Positions 7,471 through 12,626 of a stretch of DNA of 14,371 nucleotides are shown here, in pieces. Origin of the DNA: Helicobacter sp. Lineage in GTDB: Bacteria; Campylobacterota; Campylobacteria; Campylobacterales; Helicobacteraceae. The stretch is taken from contig NZ_JAIEFA010000088.1 of assembly GCF_029067145.1 (NCBI RefSeq), forward strand, positions 1 to 14,371, written 5' to 3'. The notes under the pieces are model-generated. The model did no database searches. It was given only the letters and a program-made list of their open reading frames with translations, and was not told the origin of the DNA. Every line of letters starts with the position of its first letter. Within the stretch, counting starts at the first letter, position 1. Made by a program: the position numbers and the translations under genes.

Positions 7471-7488
7471 AAATAATTTTTGTATAAT
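7460..7488 (+). promoter_or_regulatory. perR promoter (sigma70-type)
   Basis: TTGATA (7460–7465) and a perfect TATAAT (7483–7488) are separated by 17 bases, the best consensus promoter in the window. Transcription should begin near 7495, leaving a leader of about 48 bases with AGGA seven bases before the ATG at 7543. The -35 element lies inside the inverted repeat. Confidence 0.7.
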
Positions 7489-7542
7489 TACGATTCTGAA
7501 AATAAATCATTATTTAACTTAAACTAGGACTAGGATACTTAA

Positions 7543-7953
7543 ATGTTTGAAAAAATTTTAAAAGAAAATCACCTCAAAATTACTCCCCAACGTTTGGCAA
7601 TTTTGAAAGAAATCCAAAAATTTGGACACATCAGCATTGATGAAATTTATGAAAATATTAAAGAGAGTAATCCCTCAATGTCTCTTGCTACAATTTATAA
7701 AAATCTTGCTTCTATGCAAGAAGCAAAAATCATTGACGAAGTCAAATTTCCCAACCAAAAGCAACGTTATGAGCTTGTGAAAAACCCTCATATTCATCTT
7801 GTTTGTGAAAAATGTGGAAAAATCACAGATATGGAATTAAATACTTCTGTAGAATCACTCAAAGCCGCTTGCACCGACATTTCTTCTTACAAAATCAAAG
7901 AAACCTCTATCGCGATGATTGGAATCTGCCCACAATGCCAAACCAACGCTTAA
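7543..7953 (+). CDS. perR: Fur-family transcriptional regulator, PerR-like peroxide sensor
   Basis: This 136-residue Fur-family repressor has an N-terminal winged helix (about 1–78; ITPQRLAIL at 13–21, recognition region SLATIYKNL at 47–55) and a C-terminal metal-binding dimerisation domain. The structural zinc site is complete: CEKC (C88, C91) and CPQC (C129, C132). Candidate regulatory-metal ligands are H29, E77, H83, H85 and D96, aligned with H37, D85, H91, H93 and D104 of Bacillus subtilis PerR. D96 and the short length favour PerR over Fur, while E77 in place of aspartate is more Fur-like. It is the only plus-strand gene between two minus-strand blocks, has its own promoter and probable operator, and ends overlapping the stop of the convergent yhcH gene. 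Targets would be peroxide-defence genes (katA, ahpC), none of which are here. A Fur or Zur role cannot be excluded. Confidence 0.8.
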   Translation: MFEKILKENHLKITPQRLAILKEIQKFGHISIDEIYENIKESNPSMSLATIYKNLASMQEAKIIDEVKFPNQKQRYELVKNPHIHLVCEKCGKITDMELNTSVESLKAACTDISSYKIKETSIAMIGICPQCQTNA

Positions 7954-8462
7954 AAGTTTAATTTAACATATTGTTTGGGGACTTTAACAACCACTTTCTG
8001 CACAAGCGAAGATTCTGCATTTGCAGAGATTCCGCCTGCATGCACATCAAGACTTTCAAACACCGCAAGATTACCGGGAAATAATTGAATACTTGAAAGA
8101 AAAGCACTTGTGTGATATTCAATCAAATCGCGTGCAGAATCTAAGGGATTCTTAATCTTACACAAACTATTTGGAGCAACAAAAAAAATCTCCTTACCAA
8201 AAACTACCATTTGAAAATCAACCATTTCACTATGGCTTTCATAAAAAGCCTCTTTGGGCGTCTTGGTATTATAAGCCTGCTCAATGGCGCGCACTCCCCC
8301 ATCAAAATGCACCACAAATTCCTCACCTGCTTTTAAAGCCGCAATTCGTTGATGCACTTCACTGCTTTCGTCTAAAGCATCAAAAAGATAGCCAAAGATT
8401 CTGCTTAACACTTCATTTTTCTTAAATTTGTTTGCCACATCTGGCAAATAACCCAAAAACAT
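7950..8462 (-). CDS. YhcH/YjgK/YiaL family protein (DUF386), possible sugar anomerase
   Basis: This 170-residue cupin-like protein belongs to the YhcH/YjgK/YiaL family. Members include the E. coli NanQ protein, described as a sialic-acid anomerase, and proteins beside sugar operons. The family pattern is visible: ESHSEMVDFQMVVFGKE (75–91; metal or active-site residues E75, H77, D82), LFPGNLAVFESLDVHAGG (127–144; H141) and the terminal KVVVKVP (156–162). The start at ATG 8462 has AAAGGG five bases upstream. It is the last gene of the tatA–argS–fabD–mtnN–sixA run and starts nine bases after the sixA stop. No sugar catabolic gene is nearby, so the substrate is unknown. Its stop (7950–7952) overlaps the perR stop (7951–7953) on the other strand. 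Confidence 0.8.
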   Translation of the reverse strand: MFLGYLPDVANKFKKNEVLSRIFGYLFDALDESSEVHQRIAALKAGEEFVVHFDGGVRAIEQAYNTKTPKEAFYESHSEMVDFQMVVFGKEIFFVAPNSLCKIKNPLDSARDLIEYHTSAFLSSIQLFPGNLAVFESLDVHAGGISANAESSLVQKVVVKVPKQYVKLNF

Positions 8463-8471
8463 AGAATCCCT

Positions 8472-8939
8472 TTAGAAATTATGTAACCCTACAAGCAGCC
8501 AATCATTCTCGCTTTCACGCTCTAATTCTACTACACAACCTTTGCCCACATACAAATTCAAAGTTCCTTTCGCACAGATAAATCGCACAAACTCGCTAAT
8601 ACTTGGCTCGTGTCCAACAACAACTAAAGTTTGCCAATCTTCTTCAATCTCATCTTTATGTCCCAAAAAGCCTTGTAATCCTTCTTCAGGATTAATATTG
8701 GGATTTAGGAAAAAAGTGCTGTGGGATTGTTTTTTAGCAATAAACTTTGCTGTATCACACGCACGCAAAGCAAGCGATGAAACAATCGCATCTACATCGG
8801 GGTATTTTTTTGCAATGTATTTTGCAATTTTTTTTGCTTGTTTTACACCTTTTTTCGTAAGTGGTCGCTTCATATCGTCTTCACCTACCCACTTTTCTCT
8901 ATTCTCTGCTTTTGCATGTCGCACCAAAATTAAACGCAT
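8472..8939 (-). CDS. sixA: Phosphohistidine phosphatase SixA-like (histidine phosphatase superfamily)
   Basis: This is a small single-domain member of the histidine phosphatase superfamily. The catalytic signature LVRHAKA (5–11, nucleophile H8) is at the N-terminus. RPLTKKGVKQA (25–35), typical of SixA proteins, follows, with the SSLALRACDTA arginine segment (54–64) and VVVGHEPS (107–114, second catalytic histidine H110). I start at ATG 8939 because a perfect AGGAGG lies seven bases upstream. The TTG at 8945 would have it only one base away. That gives 155 residues, normal for SixA. In E. coli SixA removes phosphate from phosphohistidine in ArcB or NPr. I see no such partner here, and the substrate in this organism is unknown. 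It lies 17 bases after mtnN. Confidence 0.85.
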   Translation of the reverse strand: MRLILVRHAKAENREKWVGEDDMKRPLTKKGVKQAKKIAKYIAKKYPDVDAIVSSLALRACDTAKFIAKKQSHSTFFLNPNINPEEGLQGFLGHKDEIEEDWQTLVVVGHEPSISEFVRFICAKGTLNLYVGKGCVVELERESENDWLLVGLHNF

Positions 8940-8956
8940 TTTCAAACCTCCTTAAA

Positions 8957-9637
8957 TTAGATTTTTTCTATCATTTGAATCACAAATGCAATGTTTCTCT
9001 TGCCACTTTCTTCCTCATTATAGTCCTCTAGCTTTTCATCATTCACACTATCAGATATTGTCCGAAGAATACAAAAAGGCACTTTGAGATTCTTGCACAC
9101 CACCGCTACGCTTGCACCCTCCATTTCTACTGCGTCCGCTTGAAAAGTTTCACGTATCCATTGTTTCTTGTCTTTTTGATTGACAAATTGGTCTCCTGAA
9201 GCGACAATTCCCTCATAAATGCAGAATCCAAGCTCGCTTGCCACTTCTTTTGCTATCGCATTTAACGCAGAATCACTTTCGACAAAGGTCTCGCTCCCAG
9301 GAACAAATCCGTAAGGGTAATCAAAAATTGTCAAATCCACATCGTGCTGACACAATTTACTTGCAAAAAGCAAATCTCCAACTTTATAACTTGGATTGAT
9401 TGCACCCGCGATTCCATTAAATAGGATTTTTTCACAACCAAAGTGCAAAATCAAAGTGCAAGCAGTCAATGCTGCATGCACTTTACCAATACGACTACAC
9501 GCAAGCATTGCAGTCTTGTTTCCTACTTTAATTTTGTAAAAAGTATTGCCACCAAACTCCAAAGTTTCATAATCCTTGTAGTGTGCGAGCACGGGAGTAA
9601 TCTCCTCTGGAAGTGCGCCAATAATGCCAAATGTCAT
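8957..9637 (-). CDS. mtnN: 5'-methylthioadenosine/S-adenosylhomocysteine/aminodeoxyfutalosine nucleosidase (MTAN)
   Basis: MtnN cleaves adenine from methylthioadenosine, S-adenosylhomocysteine and 5'-deoxyadenosine. In Helicobacter it also acts on 6-amino-6-deoxyfutalosine in the alternative menaquinone pathway. Catalytic residues sit at the usual positions: E12 in GALPEE (7–12), EMEGASVA (171–178, ribose-binding M172 and E173) and D196 in RTISDSV. FNGIAGA (73–79) and EGIVASGDQFV (142–152) are also typical. The start at ATG 9637 gives 226 residues and begins directly with the first strand. AAGGA five bases upstream lies within the last fabD codons. The longer frame from 9673 has no support. 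Only one base separates it from the fabD stop, so translation is probably coupled. The similarity to HP0089 is strong. Confidence 0.95.
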   Translation of the reverse strand: MTFGIIGALPEEITPVLAHYKDYETLEFGGNTFYKIKVGNKTAMLACSRIGKVHAALTACTLILHFGCEKILFNGIAGAINPSYKVGDLLFASKLCQHDVDLTIFDYPYGFVPGSETFVESDSALNAIAKEVASELGFCIYEGIVASGDQFVNQKDKKQWIRETFQADAVEMEGASVAVVCKNLKVPFCILRTISDSVNDEKLEDYNEEESGKRNIAFVIQMIEKI

Positions 9638-9638
9638 T

Positions 9639-10559
9639 TTAATCCTTTTGTAAAAAATCTTGAATCTCTGCATAAGTCTGCAAAGAAATCGTTTCTTTTT
9701 GGCTCAATCGCTTATTTAAGCCTTTTAGGACATTGCCTCCACACTCTATGAAACCCTCAATCTCTGTATCATTTTCACGAATGGATTGCTTATAAAGCAC
9801 GGGTGAAACAAGCTGCTTTGCCAACAAATCCAATGCTTGTGCTTTACTTTGATAGGGTTTTGCATTTACATTTGAAATAATAGGAAAGTCAAAGGAATCC
9901 CTCAATGCTTCCTCTAGTAAGACTCTAAAATCTGCACACATTCCTTCTAAAATAGGACAATGACTTGCCACAGACATCGGAAGCATTAAGGCACGTTTTG
10001 CACCCAATCCTTTAATCTCCACTTCTAAGGTGGATAAATCCTCTTTGCTTCCTGCAAGCACCATTTGCCCATCGCCATTATAATTTGCACACCAGACTTT
10101 CAAGCCTCTATTGCGTTTTTTTGCACAAAACTCTTCTAATATGCTATCCTCTAACCCAAGCACAACCATCATACCTGCCACTTTGGACTTGCAGGATTCC
10201 TCCATTAAATATCCTCGCTTACTAACCAATGAAATGGCTTGCTCAAAGTTCAAAGCACCGCTTGCGCAGAGCGCACTAAATTCTCCCAACGAATGCCCTA
10301 GCCCAAAAGCAATTTTATCTTTTATTTTTGGCAAAATAAGAGAAAATACACTATAACTTACCAAAAGAATCGCGGGCTGTGTGTATTGTGTCAAATTTAA
10401 TTTTTCATTCTCTTCAAAGCAAAGTTTTATCATATCTTCTTTTAAAATCTCACTTGCTTGTTCAAAATGCCTCTTAACTTCTGTGCTATTCTCAAACAAG
10501 TCTTTACCCATTCCAATACTCTGACTGCCTTGACCGGGAAAAATTAATGCTTTACTCAA
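9639..10559 (-). CDS. fabD: Malonyl-CoA–acyl carrier protein transacylase FabD
   Basis: FabD loads malonate from malonyl-CoA onto acyl carrier protein, supplying the extender unit for fatty-acid synthesis. Numbering from TTG 10559 (306 residues), GQGSQ is at 9–13, the nucleophile GHSLGE at 88–93 (S90), the malonate-carboxylate arginine in KRGYLME at R115 and the catalytic histidine in SVASHCP at H200. All are as in the family. The open frame can begin with GTG at 10565, but that codon overlaps the AAGGAG ribosome-binding site. TTG 10559 is five bases downstream of it and gives MSKALIFPGQ, like known FabD N-termini. It starts 11 bases after argS and is followed at one base by mtnN, an order I recall from H. 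pylori (HP0090–HP0089). Confidence 0.96.
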   Translation of the reverse strand: MSKALIFPGQGSQSIGMGKDLFENSTEVKRHFEQASEILKEDMIKLCFEENEKLNLTQYTQPAILLVSYSVFSLILPKIKDKIAFGLGHSLGEFSALCASGALNFEQAISLVSKRGYLMEESCKSKVAGMMVVLGLEDSILEEFCAKKRNRGLKVWCANYNGDGQMVLAGSKEDLSTLEVEIKGLGAKRALMLPMSVASHCPILEGMCADFRVLLEEALRDSFDFPIISNVNAKPYQSKAQALDLLAKQLVSPVLYKQSIRENDTEIEGFIECGGNVLKGLNKRLSQKETISLQTYAEIQDFLQKD

Positions 10560-10570
10560 AATCACTCCTT

Positions 10571-12190
10571 TTACATACTTTCTTTAGCTTGAACACCAAG
10601 TAATGCAAGCCCTAAATTCAAAGACTTTGCAACAACAATTAAGACTTTTAGAATCTGCTCCTCTTTGGCAGTGTTTAAAATTTTTGTCTCATTATAGAAT
10701 CGGTGGAACTCTCCTGCAAGATTTTTCAAAAAATCCACAACCTTATTGGGTGCGCGTTGCACAAAAGCATCTAATAGCACCTTATCAAGCCCAAGTGAAA
10801 GCACCAATAAATCACGCAAATTTTCGTCCATTTCTTTTAGAGATTCTACATATTGCTCTTTTTTGGTATTTTTAAAATCAAGAATCTCAAAACAAGATTT
10901 GGCAAAAAGTGTATGAATCCGCGCGTGGGCATAATTAATATAATACACAGGATTGCTCGCGTCTTGCTTTTTTAATTCTTCTATGTCAAATTCTAAATGT
11001 GTGTCTGCTTTTTTACTTAAAAAAATCAAACGCAAAGCGTCTGCACCGACTTCCTCTACGATTTCTTTCATTAAAATAAAATTGCCTGCGCGTTTGCTCA
11101 TCTTATAAGCTTCACCCCCTTGAAGCAAGGCAACCATTTGTGATAAAAGCACCTCTAATTTATTGCTATCATATCCTAAAAAGCTAATAGCAGCTTTCAC
11201 GCGCGCGATATAGCCGTGATGGTCTGCTCCCCAAATATTAATATAGTGTGTAAAGGGGCGCATAAACTTGTCTCTGTGATAAATAATATCTCCCGCAAGA
11301 TAAGTTGGCTCTCCATTCTCACGCACAATGACGCGGTCTTTTTCGTCTCCATATTCACTAGATTTTAGCCACAATTTACCCTCTTGCTCATAGACGCCAT
11401 TATGTGCTTGAAGTGCGTGCAATGTGGAATCCCAAGCCGTAAAAAGCTCTTTTTCACTCACATAGTTATCAAATACGATTCCAACTTGTGCTAAATTTGC
11501 CTTGATTTCCTCTAGCATTTTGTCTTTTCCAAAGCAGCTTAAGGTTGCAATCTGCGAGAGATTCTCAAAAACTTCCAATCCCAAAGAATCCTTTGCTTGC
11601 TCTGCTAGCAAAAGCACATATTCACCCTTATAGCAATCCTGCGGCAACTCATAGGGTGCGTTAAAAAACAAATGCCGTCCAGCATAATAAATGGATTTAC
11701 CCAAATTTTCCATTTGTGTGCCTGCGTCATTGATATAATATTCTGTTGCAATGCGAAATCCCAAAAACCTGCCAATCCGCGCTAAACTATCGCCAAAGAT
11801 TGCTCCACGTGCGTGTCCAATGTGCAAAGGACCTGTTGGATTTGCGCTCACATATTCTAGCAAGATATGCTCCTGCGCGTTTTGCGATTCTACATTTGAA
11901 GCTTGACTTGTAGAATCTTGTTGCAAAAACTTCCACGCACATTGTGCCAAAAACATATCACTTAGACTAAAATTCACATAGCCATTGACAACATTCACAC
12001 TTGCAATTTGTGGCAAAGATTCTAACTTTTGCGCAAACTCTTGTGCAATAGCTTGCGGACTTTGGCGTAAAGTTTTGGCAAAGCTAAAAGTTGGCAAAGC
12101 AAAATGACCAAATCTCTTGTCGCGTGGCTTTTCTAAAATACTAGAAACCCCTAATGCTTCCTCTACAATTTGTTTGATATTTTGCGTCAT
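10571..12190 (-). CDS. argS: Arginine–tRNA ligase
   Basis: This class I aminoacyl-tRNA synthetase charges tRNA(Arg). The N-terminal Add-1 tRNA-recognition domain covers about residues 1–100. The Rossmann catalytic core follows, with SANPTGPLHIGHARGAIFGD (115–134) containing HIGH at 123–126, then YINDAGTQ (152–159). KMSKR is at 363–367. A helical DALR anticodon-binding domain ends the protein. The 539 residues are typical of campylobacterotan ArgS. Its ATG at 12190 overlaps the tatA stop by one base (TAATG), implying translational coupling. Confidence 0.97.
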   Translation of the reverse strand: MTQNIKQIVEEALGVSSILEKPRDKRFGHFALPTFSFAKTLRQSPQAIAQEFAQKLESLPQIASVNVVNGYVNFSLSDMFLAQCAWKFLQQDSTSQASNVESQNAQEHILLEYVSANPTGPLHIGHARGAIFGDSLARIGRFLGFRIATEYYINDAGTQMENLGKSIYYAGRHLFFNAPYELPQDCYKGEYVLLLAEQAKDSLGLEVFENLSQIATLSCFGKDKMLEEIKANLAQVGIVFDNYVSEKELFTAWDSTLHALQAHNGVYEQEGKLWLKSSEYGDEKDRVIVRENGEPTYLAGDIIYHRDKFMRPFTHYINIWGADHHGYIARVKAAISFLGYDSNKLEVLLSQMVALLQGGEAYKMSKRAGNFILMKEIVEEVGADALRLIFLSKKADTHLEFDIEELKKQDASNPVYYINYAHARIHTLFAKSCFEILDFKNTKKEQYVESLKEMDENLRDLLVLSLGLDKVLLDAFVQRAPNKVVDFLKNLAGEFHRFYNETKILNTAKEEQILKVLIVVAKSLNLGLALLGVQAKESM

Positions 12191-12417
12191 TAGGATACTT
12201 TTGTTGTCTCGTTTGCAGAATTTGCTACGGATTCTTTTTTGTCTTGTTCAATCTTCGTATTTTGCGCCGTTATCTCTTCGTCCTCTTCTTTGACTGCTTT
12301 TTTGAAATTTTTAATTCCTGAACCCAAGCCTTTAGCTAAATCTGGAATCTTTTTTGCTCCAAATAACACAACAATAATCAATAGCACAATGAGCAACTGC
12401 TGAACACTTGGCATCAT
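12190..12417 (-). CDS. tatA: Sec-independent protein translocase subunit TatA
   Basis: TatA forms the size-variable pore of the twin-arginine export system for folded proteins in the inner membrane. From ATG 12417 the protein has 75 residues: one transmembrane helix (about 6–19), the hinge FG (19–20), an amphipathic helix AKKIPDLAKGLGSGIKNF (21–38) and a charged, disordered tail rich in E, K and N. I start at 12417 because AAGGA is seven bases upstream; ATG 12414 is equally possible for translation. The longer frame from 12474 would place a non-hydrophobic leader before the helix and run across the promoter. tatB and tatC are not in this window. tatA–argS adjacency matches H. pylori HP0320–HP0319. 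Confidence 0.93.
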   Translation of the reverse strand: MMPSVQQLLIVLLIIVVLFGAKKIPDLAKGLGSGIKNFKKAVKEEDEEITAQNTKIEQDKKESVANSANETTKVS

Positions 12418-12450
12418 TATTAAATCCTTTTTATTTATGAAATTTTGCGG

Positions 12451-12480
12451 ATTATAGCATAATTCCTCTTGCAACTACAA
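12451..12480 (-). promoter_or_regulatory. Promoter of the tatA–argS–fabD–mtnN–sixA–yhcH operon
   Basis: On the minus strand an extended -10, TGCTATAAT (TATAAT at plus 12451–12456), lies 18 bases from a TTGTAG -35-like element (plus 12475–12480). The start would be near 12443, about 26 bases before the tatA ATG. No strong promoter or terminator is visible between the six downstream genes, and the gaps are one to 19 bases or overlaps. Confidence 0.65.
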
Positions 12481-12502
12481 AACCACTAATTTTTACATTT
12501 AA

Positions 12503-12534
12503 TTTTTGAATAAATGTTACTAATTTTTCAAAAA
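12503..12534. repeat. 8-bp inverted repeat in the tatA/mcp divergent spacer
   Basis: TTTTTGAA (12503–12510) and TTCAAAAA (12527–12534) are perfect inverted copies around a 16-base AT-rich centre. They lie between the two divergent promoters. This could be a regulator site or simply chance in AT-rich DNA. Confidence 0.3.
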
Positions 12535-12554
12535 TCATCAACCTTTGCCGATAT
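12528..12554 (+). promoter_or_regulatory. Candidate sigma28 (FliA) promoter of the chemoreceptor gene
   Basis: GCCGATAT at 12547–12554 matches seven of eight bases of the FliA -10 consensus GCCGATAA and fits the CGATWT core described for Campylobacter. Eleven bases upstream, TCAAAAAT (12528–12535) is a poor match to the TAAAGTTT -35. The start would be near 12561, with a 65-base leader. An alternative sigma70-like extended -10, TGCTATTCT, lies at 12589–12597. Confidence 0.45.
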
Positions 12555-12626
12555 TTTGAAATATTAAATGAAAGATTTAATTGTTATATGCTATTCTTAC
12601 AAGAAATTAATTTAAGGGTTAAAGTA

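Noticed and set aside
7930..7985. Possible bidirectional terminator between perR and yhcH
   Set aside because: The only stem is CCAAAC/GTTTGG around a 28-base loop, with no adjacent T-run.
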